A stretch of 64,000 bases of DNA from Planctomycetota bacterium (lineage in GTDB: Bacteria > Planctomycetota > Phycisphaerae > Phycisphaerales > UBA1924): the NCBI GenBank assembly GCA_014584315.1, contig JACTNA010000018.1, positions 186,001 through 250,000 of the forward strand. The letters are read 5' to 3'. Both the position numbers and the translations under genes were made by a program. Of this stretch, positions 9,459 through 19,559 are shown in pieces. Within the stretch, counting starts at the first letter, position 1. Each line of letters starts with the position of its first letter. Below the pieces are notes generated by a model that made no database searches, had not been told where the DNA came from, and worked only from the letters and a program-made list of their open reading frames with translations.

Positions 9459-10934
9459 CTACCGCAGCCCATACTCCTTGAGTTTGCGGTAGAGTGTACG
9501 CTCCCCGATCCCCAGCAACTTCGCCGCCTGCTCCCGGTTTCCCGCCGTCAGCCGCAGCGTCTCGCGGATCGCACGCTTCTCGAGCGCTTCCAGGCTCGTC
9601 CCCGCGAGCGAACCGCCCGACCCCGCGCTCTCATCGCCGTCGTCCGCCTCCGCCGCCCGCACCTCGTCGGGGATGTGCCGCACGTCCAGCGTCACCTCCG
9701 CCCGCTTCTCCCCCGCCTCCCCCGCCGCCACCACCACCATGTTCTGCACCACGTTCAGCAGTTGACGCACGTTCCCCGGCCACGCGCACGCCGTCAGCCG
9801 CATCAACGCGGCGTCCGTGATCCCGGGCGTCGGCCGGTCCGGCGCGACCTGCTGCGCGTACTTCGCGATCGCGTGCCTGACGATCCGCGGCACGTCCTCG
9901 CGCCGCTCGCGCAGCGGCGGCAGGTGCACGTGCGCCCCGTTGATGCGGAAGTACAGGTCCTCCCGGAACGCTCCCTCGCGCACCATCCGCGGCAGGTCCT
10001 GGTTCGTCGCGCTCACGAACCGCACGTCCGTCTTCCGCGCCTCGTTCGATCCCAGCCGCACCACCTCGCCGGACTCCAGCACGCGCAGCAGCTTCGCCTG
10101 CATCGAGAGCGGCATGTCCCCGATCTCGTCGAGGAAGAGCGTCCCCCCGTTCGCGTACTCAAACACGCCCTCGCGGTCGCGCTCCGCGCCCGTGAACGCC
10201 CCACGCACGTGCCCGAACAACTGGTCCTCCAGCAGGCTCTCCGCCTGCCCCGCGCAGTTGAACGCCACGTACCGCCGCTGCGACCGCGGCGAGTTCCGGT
10301 GCACCGCCTGCGCGATCAGTTCCTTCCCCGTCCCGCTCTCGCCCGTGATGAGCACCGGAATGCCGCTCGCCGCCACGGTCTTCACCGTCCGCAGAATCCG
10401 CCGCATCGGCTCCGACCCTGCGATGATCCCCTCGAACCCGTCGTGCTGCACCAGGTCGTCCAGCGGCCCCGACTCGTGACGCAGCAGCACCGTCTCCGCC
10501 GCCCGGTTCACGACGCCCCGGAATACCTCGAGGTCGAGCGGCTTCTCGACGAAGTCGTACGCCCCCTCCTTGAACGCGGCCCGCGCGGTCGGCACATCGC
10601 CGTGCGCCGTCACCATGACCGTCTCGGCCGCGGGCTGCAACTGCCGCGCCGCCCCCAGCACCAGCAGCCCAGCGTCGCCCCCGTCCGCACCCACGCGCCG
10701 CCCGTCCACCGTCTCCTGCCCGGCCGACCCCGGCATCCGCAGGTCCGTCACGATCACATCGAACGCCCCGCCCCGCAGTTCCGCCATCGCCGCGTCCACC
10801 GAACCGACGATCGTGCAGATGTGGCCCGGCTTGCGAAGGGCGTCCGCCATCACCTCCGCGTGGTCCGGCTCGTCCTCCACGATCAGCACCTGCGCCACCA
10901 GCCGACCCCCGACCTGTCCGTCGCGTTCCGTCAT
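9459..10934 (-). CDS. Sigma-54-dependent response regulator (NtrC family)
   Basis: Receiver domain VLIVEDEPDHAEVM...VIVTDLRMPG; AAA+ GESGTGKELIAQAVH, GAFTGAERDREGVFEYANGGTLFLDEIGDM; Fis-type HTH NREQAAKLLGIGERTLYRKLKEYGL. Confidence 0.93.
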   Translation of the reverse strand: MTERDGQVGGRLVAQVLIVEDEPDHAEVMADALRKPGHICTIVGSVDAAMAELRGGAFDVIVTDLRMPGSAGQETVDGRRVGADGGDAGLLVLGAARQLQPAAETVMVTAHGDVPTARAAFKEGAYDFVEKPLDLEVFRGVVNRAAETVLLRHESGPLDDLVQHDGFEGIIAGSEPMRRILRTVKTVAASGIPVLITGESGTGKELIAQAVHRNSPRSQRRYVAFNCAGQAESLLEDQLFGHVRGAFTGAERDREGVFEYANGGTLFLDEIGDMPLSMQAKLLRVLESGEVVRLGSNEARKTDVRFVSATNQDLPRMVREGAFREDLYFRINGAHVHLPPLRERREDVPRIVRHAIAKYAQQVAPDRPTPGITDAALMRLTACAWPGNVRQLLNVVQNMVVVAAGEAGEKRAEVTLDVRHIPDEVRAAEADDGDESAGSGGSLAGTSLEALEKRAIRETLRLTAGNREQAAKLLGIGERTLYRKLKEYGLR

Positions 10935-10983
10935 GGGCACACAGTCTAGAGGCCCAACGCGACCGCGCGGCCGGCCGAGCCGG

Positions 10984-11529
10984 TCAACGCCCCGCCTCGA
11001 TCGGGTCCACCGCCAGCCTGCGCGCCGCGCACAACGCCACCGCCAGCGCATCCGCCACGTCCGGAGGCTCGGGCGGCCCGGCAAGCGAGAAAAACGCCTG
11101 CACCGCCGACTGCATCTGCTCCTTGCTCGCGTGCCCGAAGCCCGTGAGCGACTTCTTCACCTCGTTCGGCCGGTACTCCACCAGCCGCACCCCCGCCGAA
11201 CGGATCGCCAGCAGCAGCACGCCCCGCGCGTGCCCCATCACGATCGCGGTCGCCGGGTGCTTGTAGTGCGCGAACAGCGACTCGACCGCCACGACCTCCG
11301 GCCGCAGCCGATCGAGCAGCCCTCGGAAGTCCCCGTCCAGTTCCGCCAGCCTCGCCGAGACACTCGCGGCGTCCGGCGGTCGGCGCGTCTCATCCGGTCC
11401 GCGCCCGCGCGGCGCGCCCAACCGCAGCACCCCCGCCTCGACCAGCGCGGGGCGCTCGCCCACGCCGTCCACGCACCCGTAGCCGGTCAGCCGAAGGCCG
11501 GGATCGACGCCGAGCACGCGCACCCCCAC
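10984..11529 (-). CDS. ruvC: Crossover junction endodeoxyribonuclease RuvC
   Basis: RVLGVDPGLRLTGYG; VVAVESLFAHYKHPATAIVMGHARGV; VKKSLTGFGHASKEQMQ; DVADALAVALC. Confidence 0.92.
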   Translation of the reverse strand: MGVRVLGVDPGLRLTGYGCVDGVGERPALVEAGVLRLGAPRGRGPDETRRPPDAASVSARLAELDGDFRGLLDRLRPEVVAVESLFAHYKHPATAIVMGHARGVLLLAIRSAGVRLVEYRPNEVKKSLTGFGHASKEQMQSAVQAFFSLAGPPEPPDVADALAVALCAARRLAVDPIEAGR

Positions 11530-11560
11530 AGCCTAGCGTGCCGCGCCGCGCCCCGCACCC

Positions 11561-13858
11561 TCACGGACACCCGGCGTTGTACCCGTTCAGGAAGCAGACG
11601 AAGTCCACCGAGTTCACCTTGTTGTCGCCGTTGCAGTCGGCCCTCGGGTCGCCCGCCGTGAAAAGGTTGAAGAAGCAGAAGAAGTCCAGCGTGTTGATGG
11701 TCCCGTCGCCGTTGCAGTCCGCGAAGCAAGGCTCGCACCGGCTGGTGATCACCCACGTATCGCCCCGCCGCACGCCGTCGTTGCCGCCGAACACCACCAG
11801 CCGCTGGAACGCAGGCTCGTAGGTCATCGCGTGCAGCCAGCGCGGCGTCGGCCCGAACCGGGTCCGCAGCGTCCACGCCGAACCGTCCCACTCCCACGTA
11901 TCGCCCCGGCGCGACTCCGCGTCCGACCCACCCAGGAGTTGGACGCTCCCCCGGATCGGGTCGTACGCCATCGCGTGCCCGTACCGCGGCGACGGCTCCT
12001 CGCCCGTCACCTCGACCCACGACGTGCCGTCCCACTCCCACGTGTCGCCGAGCCGCGCGCCGTCGAACCCGCCGAACAGCACCACCCGCTGCCGCTTCGG
12101 GTCGTACGCCATCGCGTGCCCCATGCGCGGCGACGGTCCCTCGTTGGCGACCTGCGTCCAGAACGAGCCGTCCCATTCCCACGTATCGCCCCGGTACCCG
12201 ACCGTCGAGCCGCCCCCGAACATCACGATCCGCTGACGCGCCGAGTCGTACGCCATCGCGTGCCAGTACCGTGCGGCCGGTCCCAGCGCGGTCCGCAGCG
12301 TCCACGCCTGCCCGTCCCACTCCCACGTCTCGCTGCTGTAGCCCCCGGACGTGCTCCCGCCGAACAGGATCACCCGCTGCCGCGCCGCGTCGTACGCCAT
12401 CGCGTGGCTCGAGCGCGCCGAGGGCTTGATCGGAGCATCCTGGCCCGCCTGCGACCACGCCGCGCCATCCCACAGCCAGGTGTCGTTGCGGTTGGTGCCC
12501 GTGTGCCCGCCGAACAGCACCACCCGCTGCCGCGCCGCGTCGTACGCCATCGCGTGGCTCGATCTCGCCAGCGGCCCCGTCTCCGCCTCCTTCATCCACG
12601 CCCCGGGGTTCGGCCGGTACAGCGAGATCGCCTCGCCCGTCTCGTTGAGCGTGCGCGCGTTGTTCCGCCCGCTCGTCCCGGTCGCCCGGTTGTCGTACTG
12701 CACGCCCGGATTGGAGAAGTGGTTGATCCGCGTCCCCGGGCTGTACGCCATGATCGTGCGGAACTGCTGCCCGCTCGCCCCGTTGAACCTGTGCCCGAGC
12801 GAGTACGGGAACAGCCCACCCTCCTCGCAGCCGCCGCCGTCGCCGGGAGCGTGGCACGCCCCCTGGTTGTGACCCACCTCGTGCGCGAACGTCATCCCTC
12901 CGAGGGCGCAGTCAAACCGCGTCACGCTGAACCCGAGCCACTCCGGTTCCGGCGTGTTCTCGTACATCAGCCACGCGACACCGCAGTACCAGGGGTCGTT
13001 CGCCATCAGCAACGCGACCAGGTCCGCGTCGTAGGTGTTGCGCCAGTCGTGTACGTAGTCCATGATCCCGTCGGTCGGGTCCGTCACCGCGATCAGGTCG
13101 GCGATCATGTCCCCCGAGTCGTTGTACGCCACCTCCGCGACGTGCACCAGCCGCAACTCGACCTCGATCAGGCTCGCCGTGTACGCCACGTTCGTCGCCG
13201 CCACCGAGTTCGCCGTGATCCCCTCGATCGCCCCGACGCCGCCCGCCCCTTGGCGGGCCTCCGGCGTGTACACCACCATGATGTCCGCCACCCACCCCCC
13301 GTCGCCGCACCCGGCCGCACGCTCCTCACGGACCGCCGGTGCGCCCAGCCCGTGCGCCGCCGGGTCAAGCCCGCCCGCGCACGGCTCGAACGCATCGAGG
13401 TTCAGTTCCTGCGCGACGTGCTCACCCCCCCCCTCCAGCCGAACCTGGAACGCACGCCCGTCCCCCGTCCACAGGTTCGCCGAGAGCACGCCCCGCTGGA
13501 CCGTCAGCACGAACCACCCGTGCGCATCGCCCTGCACCGTCCCGCTCCACGTCGAGCCGAGGTCCCACCACGCCTCCGGCCGCGCGTGCGAGCGATCGAA
13601 CACCACGACAAACGCGGCATCGTCGAAGAACTCGAGCAAACGCGCGCCGCCCAGCGCAAGCCCGTCCAGCGCCGCCTCGTCCACCTCGACCGGACGCTCC
13701 CGAACCACCGTCGCCACTCCACCGATCTGCTCCTGACCGACAGGCGCCAGGATCGGCTCGGGACGCGGTTGAGGCTCCCGAACGCCCTGAGCCCCGACCG
13801 GCACGCCGAGCGCCGCGATCGCGGCAACGAACACGACGAGCGTCACGATCTTCTTCAT
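11561..13858 (-). CDS. Secreted reprolysin-like metallopeptidase with Kelch repeats and C-terminal dockerin-like domain
   Basis: Zn motif HEVGHNQGACH; about six AMAYDxxRQRVVLFGG...DTWEWDG Kelch units; C-terminal CFADCNGDGTINTLDFFCFFN...DCNGDNKVNSVDFVCFLN. Confidence 0.88.
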   Translation of the reverse strand: MKKIVTLVVFVAAIAALGVPVGAQGVREPQPRPEPILAPVGQEQIGGVATVVRERPVEVDEAALDGLALGGARLLEFFDDAAFVVVFDRSHARPEAWWDLGSTWSGTVQGDAHGWFVLTVQRGVLSANLWTGDGRAFQVRLEGGGEHVAQELNLDAFEPCAGGLDPAAHGLGAPAVREERAAGCGDGGWVADIMVVYTPEARQGAGGVGAIEGITANSVAATNVAYTASLIEVELRLVHVAEVAYNDSGDMIADLIAVTDPTDGIMDYVHDWRNTYDADLVALLMANDPWYCGVAWLMYENTPEPEWLGFSVTRFDCALGGMTFAHEVGHNQGACHAPGDGGGCEEGGLFPYSLGHRFNGASGQQFRTIMAYSPGTRINHFSNPGVQYDNRATGTSGRNNARTLNETGEAISLYRPNPGAWMKEAETGPLARSSHAMAYDAARQRVVLFGGHTGTNRNDTWLWDGAAWSQAGQDAPIKPSARSSHAMAYDAARQRVILFGGSTSGGYSSETWEWDGQAWTLRTALGPAARYWHAMAYDSARQRIVMFGGGSTVGYRGDTWEWDGSFWTQVANEGPSPRMGHAMAYDPKRQRVVLFGGFDGARLGDTWEWDGTSWVEVTGEEPSPRYGHAMAYDPIRGSVQLLGGSDAESRRGDTWEWDGSAWTLRTRFGPTPRWLHAMTYEPAFQRLVVFGGNDGVRRGDTWVITSRCEPCFADCNGDGTINTLDFFCFFNLFTAGDPRADCNGDNKVNSVDFVCFLNGYNAGCP

Positions 13859-14123
13859 CGAATCGCCTCCCCGGCGGACCCGCCCGGACGCCGTGCCGCC
13901 GACCCGCCCAGACTACCGACTCCCGTCCCGAAGCGGAACTCCGAATGCCGCAAGAACCGCAGGTACCGGCACATTCCCCCGCCGGGCCGTCCCGGCGGGC
14001 CGTTGTTACATCCTGTGCCGGACCTGCTTCCCAGCCCGTGAGTCCCGCCGCCCTTTCCCGTTCGGTCGGGAGGGGGACCCCCCCCTCGGCCGACGTTCGG
14101 CCGCAACCACAAGGAGTCCGGAC

Positions 14124-15791
14124 ATGCGAACGGTGAACACACTCGCGGCCGCCCTCATCACGGCTGCCGCCCTGACCGCCACAGCCAACGCCCGCAACGA
14201 CTGGCCCATCACGCCGAGCGACTGGAAAAGCCCTCTCCTGAGCACGTACGGCCAGTACTACGAGAACGCCGGAGGGCTGCACTTCCACGAGGGGATCGAC
14301 ATCCTCGTCGCCAAGAACACCGAGTTCAAGGCCCCAGCGTGGATGAAGGACTATTGGGTGCGCGCCGTCAACGACGACGGATACAACTCCGGCATCGTCC
14401 TCGCCGCCAACAAGGAGGGCGAGTACGGCGCGGCCTTCAACGTCTGGCACGTCAAGCCCGAGAAGGACCTCCTCGGCAAGCAGGTCACCGCCGGCATGCT
14501 CATGGGCAAGGTCCAGAAGTTTCCGGTTGCCGACGGGCTGACCCACCTCCACCTCGACTGGGCCAAAGACAAGGACTCCTACGGCGGCCTCGGCCTCGGC
14601 AAGCCGGCGGACGACGCCCTCCATCATCTGACTCCCCCCAAGGAGCACAAGGACACCCACAAGCCCACTGTCGCCGGAGTCCGGTTCCGCGTCGCCGAGC
14701 ACGATCGACTCGGCACGCTGGGCGGCTCCGAAGGCGCTCGCACCGAGACCGAGCGCGACGACAACAACTACTTCCACCTCAAGACGACCGGCGGCCCCGG
14801 CGCAGGCGCGCACATCGTCGGCCTCCGCGCGGCCGCTCGCAACCAGAAGGACGGCAAGACCGACCACGAGGGCAGCGCGGACCTCGACATCATCGCGAAC
14901 GCGTACGACCAGTGGCACAAGGACGGCCGACGCATCGGCGCCAGGAAAATCGGCTTCCAGGCCAAGGGCGTCACCGCCGGCGCGAACACCGGCGCAATCA
15001 CCACGGTTGACTTCCACGGCCGGTTCCTCGGCGCGTCCCAGGATTACGACGCCCTCCGAAACCACGATCTGCTGAGGGCCCTCTTCTCCAACGACGCCCG
15101 GACGAACTCGCACGACGGCTCAGAGGGCGGCAAGGACCGAAACGCCCGCCTCGCCCACTGGTACACCGTCACCAACGCCGACGGCACCGCCACCGTCAAG
15201 AAGGAGAACATGGACCTCTACTGGAACTCCAACGTCAGGAAGGGCGAGGGGATGAAGTGGAACACCCCCAGCGGCGAGGGCAACGCCAACGACGCCGCCA
15301 AGAACGCCAACGCCCTCTTCCCCGACGACTTCTACGACGTCACCATCACCGTCGAGGACTACTCCGGCAACACGACCACCGACACCCAGCGCATCCTCCT
15401 CGACAACTTCATCCAGACCGTCGAACTCGAGAAGACCAACTACGCCATGGGCAAGCCCATCACCATCGACTCCATGCTCAACTTCCTCCCCGACGCCGGC
15501 GTGCCCCTCATGCTCCTCACCGCACACCCCGACCGCAACCTCCCCCTTTCCCTCCAGGGGCACCTCCTCACCTACGCGCCCACGAACAACGACGGCGAAC
15601 TCTTCAACCACACGCTGTCGCCTCTCAGCGAGATCGGCGCCTACTGGCTCGTCGCCGACTACGACGCCGACGACTACTTCACCCGCAGGCTCGACGCCTT
15701 CGACCGCTTCAACGTCGTCCCGTGCCCCGCCACACTCGCCCTCTTCAGCGCCGCCCTGCTGGCCGCGCCCCGACGCCGACGCTCCGCCTGA
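14124..15791 (+). CDS. Secreted protein with M23-like region and PEP-CTERM-like tail
   Basis: N-terminal signal MRTVNTLAAALITAAALTATANA; LHFHEGIDILVAKNTEFKAP, GLTHLHLDW; C-terminal VPCPATLALFSAALLAAPRRRRSA. Confidence 0.65.
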   Translation: MRTVNTLAAALITAAALTATANARNDWPITPSDWKSPLLSTYGQYYENAGGLHFHEGIDILVAKNTEFKAPAWMKDYWVRAVNDDGYNSGIVLAANKEGEYGAAFNVWHVKPEKDLLGKQVTAGMLMGKVQKFPVADGLTHLHLDWAKDKDSYGGLGLGKPADDALHHLTPPKEHKDTHKPTVAGVRFRVAEHDRLGTLGGSEGARTETERDDNNYFHLKTTGGPGAGAHIVGLRAAARNQKDGKTDHEGSADLDIIANAYDQWHKDGRRIGARKIGFQAKGVTAGANTGAITTVDFHGRFLGASQDYDALRNHDLLRALFSNDARTNSHDGSEGGKDRNARLAHWYTVTNADGTATVKKENMDLYWNSNVRKGEGMKWNTPSGEGNANDAAKNANALFPDDFYDVTITVEDYSGNTTTDTQRILLDNFIQTVELEKTNYAMGKPITIDSMLNFLPDAGVPLMLLTAHPDRNLPLSLQGHLLTYAPTNNDGELFNHTLSPLSEIGAYWLVADYDADDYFTRRLDAFDRFNVVPCPATLALFSAALLAAPRRRRSA

Positions 15792-15830
15792 GGCGACGGA
15801 GCCACGCGAGAGAGACGCTCCGCTCGCCCC

Positions 15831-15860
15831 GCCGGCACGCCCTTCACCGGACGTGCCGGC
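15831..15860. terminator. Bidirectional hairpin between convergent genes
   Basis: gccggcacg-cccttcaccgga-cgtgccggc. Confidence 0.45.
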
Positions 15861-15869
15861 ATTCCCGTT

Positions 15870-16487
15870 TCACGTCATCGCGCGAGAGTGCGCCATCGCG
15901 TGCACGACCGCCCGTGCGATGATGTCCGTCTCCAGGTTGACGTGCGACCCCTCCACAAGCCCACCGAGCGTCGTCCGCTCCAGCGTCGCCGGGATCAACG
16001 CCACCTCGAACGCCGCCCGACCCGGCTCCGCCGACGCGATCGTCAGCGAGACCCCGTCCACCGCGATCGACCCCTTCGGCACGACCAGCGGCGTCAGCGA
16101 TTCCGGCGTACGGATCCGCACCCGCCACTCCGGCTCGCGCACGATCCGCTCCACCGTCCCCAGCGCATCGACGTGCCCCTGCACCAGGTGACCGTCCAGC
16201 AGCGAATCCGCCCGCAACGAGCGCTCCAGGTTCACCCGCGATCCGGGCGCCAGCGAGCCGAGCGTCGTGCGCATCATCGTCTCGGGCACCACGTCGAACT
16301 CCAGCAGCGGCAACTCGGCCTCCCGCCCCAGGCAGGTCAGACAGACCCCGCTCACCGCGATCGACTCGCCCGGCTCCGGCCGATGCCACCACCCCTGCGG
16401 ATCGATCCGGAGCCGAAGCCCCGCCGCGATCGGCGTCAGCGAGTCCACCCGCCCCACAGCCTGCACGATCCCCGTGAACACGTCCAA
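15870..16487 (-). CDS. ribE: Riboflavin synthase, alpha subunit
   Basis: MDVFTGIVQAVGRV ... ESIAVSGVCLTCLG ... GHLVQGHVDALGTVERI ... KGSIAVDGVSLTIA. Confidence 0.93.
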   Translation of the reverse strand: MDVFTGIVQAVGRVDSLTPIAAGLRLRIDPQGWWHRPEPGESIAVSGVCLTCLGREAELPLLEFDVVPETMMRTTLGSLAPGSRVNLERSLRADSLLDGHLVQGHVDALGTVERIVREPEWRVRIRTPESLTPLVVPKGSIAVDGVSLTIASAEPGRAAFEVALIPATLERTTLGGLVEGSHVNLETDIIARAVVHAMAHSRAMT

Positions 16488-16655
16488 AGCCTAGAGACCC
16501 GGACCGGCAACCGCCCCAGCCCGGCCTACGCTTGACCAAAGCGGGGGTGGGCCGGATACTGCCGATCCCTGCGGACGGGGCCGGGGTGGACGAACGCCCC
16601 ATCGGCGACAGCCGGCGGCCCCAAGACCCCCCACCCTCGGACACCCGGGAGGCTG

Positions 16656-17858
16656 ATGCGGATGGCACAGCGTGGCGATCGGAAGCGAACGGCCCGGATG
16701 GTTCTGTCGGTCGGGCTGGGGGGCCTGCTGACGCTCGTATCCCTCGGCGGCACGACCGGCTGCACCAGCGACGAAGGCGCCTCCGGCTCCACGACCACCA
16801 CCACCTCCGCCCGCTCCCGCGGTGCATCCACGATCGAGGCACGCCGCAGGGCCTTCCAGGTCAACCACGACGACTGGGCACGCCTCGGCTACCGCCTCGA
16901 CTGGCGCGGTTTCGCCCACGTCGGCCCACGCCAGCACGTCACGCACCTCACCCCATACGACGACATCGTCGTCGTCCACGAGTCCGGCAGCGTCCTCAGC
17001 GTCCTCGAAGCCGACACCGGCGCGGTGCGCAACGCCAACGAACTCGCCACCCCGCTCACGCGCTTCCTCGGCCACGTCCGCGACGGCTCGCGCGTCGTCG
17101 TCTCGAGCGAGTCCGAACTCTTCGCCGTCGACGTCACCACCGGCAATCTCCTCGACCGGAAACCTCTCGCCAAGGTCGCCAGCACCACCCCCGTCCTCTC
17201 CGAGGGACTGATCATCAACGGCAGCCCCTCGGGCGAGGCCTCGGCCTATCTCCTCGGCGCGCCCGTCCGTGCCTGGGCGTTCGGCATGGCAGACCCCATC
17301 GACACCGACCCCGTCCTCATCGGCGATGCCGTCGGCCTCGTCTCGCGCTCCGGCAACGTCGCGTTCCTCGACGCCGCCTCCGGAAGCCTCCTCGGACGCG
17401 CCCGCATCTTCGCCGGCTGCGATGCGACCCCCGCCTCCGACGGCTCCACCATGTTCATCGCCAGCCTCGACCAGTCCGTCTACGCCTTCCACGCGCGCGG
17501 CGGCGAACTCGCCTGGCGCATCCGCACCGCTCGCCCTCTCCGACAGCAGCCAACCCACCACCAGGGCGTCGTCTACGTCGGCACCGAGGACCGCGGCCTG
17601 CTCGCCCTCGACGCCGCCACCGGCGCCGAGCGATGGGCCGCCGCCGGCGTCACCGGAACCGTCATCGGCGTGCGCGCCGGACGCCTCCTCGTCTTCAACG
17701 GCCGCGAAGCCTTCACCCTCGACGCCGACACCGGCGACGCCATCGAGCGAGCCGCACTCCCCGGCGTCGCCATCCTCAGGCCCGACGCCTTCGTGGACGG
17801 CAACCTCTACGCCGTCAGCCCCCAGGGCGTCGTCGCCAAGTTCGTCCCGCGCTCCTGA
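16656..17858 (+). CDS. PQQ-like beta-propeller lipoprotein (BamB-like repeats)
   Basis: Lipobox GGTTGCTS; repeated LDAATGAERWAAAG / VDVTTGNLLDRKPL / YVGTEDRGLLALDAATGA units. Confidence 0.78.
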   Translation: MRMAQRGDRKRTARMVLSVGLGGLLTLVSLGGTTGCTSDEGASGSTTTTTSARSRGASTIEARRRAFQVNHDDWARLGYRLDWRGFAHVGPRQHVTHLTPYDDIVVVHESGSVLSVLEADTGAVRNANELATPLTRFLGHVRDGSRVVVSSESELFAVDVTTGNLLDRKPLAKVASTTPVLSEGLIINGSPSGEASAYLLGAPVRAWAFGMADPIDTDPVLIGDAVGLVSRSGNVAFLDAASGSLLGRARIFAGCDATPASDGSTMFIASLDQSVYAFHARGGELAWRIRTARPLRQQPTHHQGVVYVGTEDRGLLALDAATGAERWAAAGVTGTVIGVRAGRLLVFNGREAFTLDADTGDAIERAALPGVAILRPDAFVDGNLYAVSPQGVVAKFVPRS

Positions 17859-17882
17859 TCCGCCCCCCGTATCATCCGCGCG

Positions 17883-19478
17883 ATGCCCGACCTCGTCCCG
17901 ATCCGTCGCGCGCTGCTTTCCGTCAGCGACAAGACCGGCATCGTCCAGTTCGCGCGAGCGCTCGCGGCGCGCGGCGTCGAACTCATCTCCACAGGCGGCA
18001 CAGCGCGCACACTCGCCGAGGCCGGCCTGGCCGTCACCCCCGTCGAGCGGGTCACCGGCTTCCCCGAGATGATGGACGGCCGCGTGAAGACGCTCCACCC
18101 CGCCGTCCACGCCGGCATCCTCGCCCTGCGCGACCACCCCGACCACGCCGCCGCCATGCGCGCCCACGCCATCGGCGCCATCGACCTCGTCTGCGTCAAC
18201 CTCTACCCCTTCGAACGCACCATCGCCAGGCCCGGCGTTGCACGCGGCGAAGCCGTCGAGCAGATCGACATCGGCGGACCCGCCATGGTCCGCTCCGCAG
18301 CCAAGAACCACGAGTGGGTCGCCGTCGTCACCGACCCCGCCGACTACGCACGCCTGCTCGAAGAGGTCGAGCGAACGGGCGGCGCGACGACCCGCGCCCT
18401 CCGCGCCGACCTTGCGGCCGCCGCGTTCGCCCACACCAGCGCGTACGACGCCGCCATCGCCGCCTATCTCCGCGGCGCCACGCACGAGCCGTTCCCCGAG
18501 CGCCTCCGACTCGCCTTCGAGCGGAGTGCCGTACTCCGCTACGGCGAGAACCCCCACCAGGCCGCCGCGGCATACGCCGCGCCCGCGTGGACCGGCCCCA
18601 GCGTCGTCACCGCCGAGCAACTGCACGGCAAGCCCCTCAGCTACAACAACCTCCTCGACGCCGCCGCCGCGCTCGACCTCGCCATCATGCTCGCAGACGC
18701 CGACCCCGGCCGCGCCGCCGCCTGCGTCGTGAAGCACACCAACCCCTGCGGCGCGGCCCTCGCCGACGACGCCGCGCAGGCCGTCGAACTCGCCATCGCC
18801 GGAGACCCCCTCGCCGGCTACGGCGGCATCGTCGCCCTGAGCGCGGAAGTCGACGCACCGGCCGCCGAACGGCTCTGCGCCGAGGACGCCTTCTTCGAGG
18901 TCGTCGTCGCCCCGTCCTTCGAGTGGGCCGCACTCGAACGCCTCCGCGAACGATGGAAGAACCTCCGACTGCTGCGGACCGGCCACGGCACGCGCCCCTC
19001 GAACACGCTCGAAGCACGCACCATCGCCGGCGGCCTGCTCGTGCAGCAACGCGACGACCGCCCCGGCGACCCCGCCGCCTGGACCCACGCCGCGGGACCG
19101 GCGCCGACCCCGGATCAACTCGCCGCGGCCCGCGCTCTCGAGGCCATCGTCCGCGCCCTGTCCAGCAACGCCGTCGCCATCGGCGGCCCGGCACCGGAGG
19201 GGGGGGGCGTGCGGCTCTTCGGCGCGGGCGCGGGGCAGATGGACCGGCTCGCCTCCTGCCGCATCGCCGCCGAGAAAGCAGGCGTCCTCGCCCGCGGCGC
19301 GATCGCCGCAAGCGACGCCTTCTTCCCGTTCCCGGACGGCCCACGCGCCCTCATCGACGCGGGCGTCGCCATGATCGTCCACCCCGGCGGCTCCAGGCGC
19401 GATGACGAAACGTTCACGCTCTGCCGAGAGCGCGGCGTCACCTGCGTCACAACCGGGGTCCGGAGATTCCGCCACTGA
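17883..19478 (+). CDS. purH: Bifunctional AICAR formyltransferase/IMP cyclohydrolase
   Basis: RRALLSVSDKTGIVQFARAL...ISTGGTARTL; DGRVKTLHPAVHAGIL; LRYGENPHQ; VKHTNPCGAA; DAFFPFPDG. Confidence 0.95.
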   Translation: MPDLVPIRRALLSVSDKTGIVQFARALAARGVELISTGGTARTLAEAGLAVTPVERVTGFPEMMDGRVKTLHPAVHAGILALRDHPDHAAAMRAHAIGAIDLVCVNLYPFERTIARPGVARGEAVEQIDIGGPAMVRSAAKNHEWVAVVTDPADYARLLEEVERTGGATTRALRADLAAAAFAHTSAYDAAIAAYLRGATHEPFPERLRLAFERSAVLRYGENPHQAAAAYAAPAWTGPSVVTAEQLHGKPLSYNNLLDAAAALDLAIMLADADPGRAAACVVKHTNPCGAALADDAAQAVELAIAGDPLAGYGGIVALSAEVDAPAAERLCAEDAFFEVVVAPSFEWAALERLRERWKNLRLLRTGHGTRPSNTLEARTIAGGLLVQQRDDRPGDPAAWTHAAGPAPTPDQLAAARALEAIVRALSSNAVAIGGPAPEGGGVRLFGAGAGQMDRLASCRIAAEKAGVLARGAIAASDAFFPFPDGPRALIDAGVAMIVHPGGSRRDDETFTLCRERGVTCVTTGVRRFRH

Positions 19479-19491
19479 CGCCCCGAAACTG

Positions 19492-19520
19492 TTGATCGGC
19501 GGTGGAAAACCTACTATGAC
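19492..19520 (+). promoter_or_regulatory. Putative sigma70-type promoter upstream of HNH gene
   Basis: TTGATC - 17 nt - TATGAC (ttgatcggcggtggaaaacctactatgac), about 40 bp upstream of the start codon. Confidence 0.45.
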
Positions 19521-19559
19521 ATTGGGGCGGCCGGGCGGGTCAAGGCCGACCGAGGGAGC

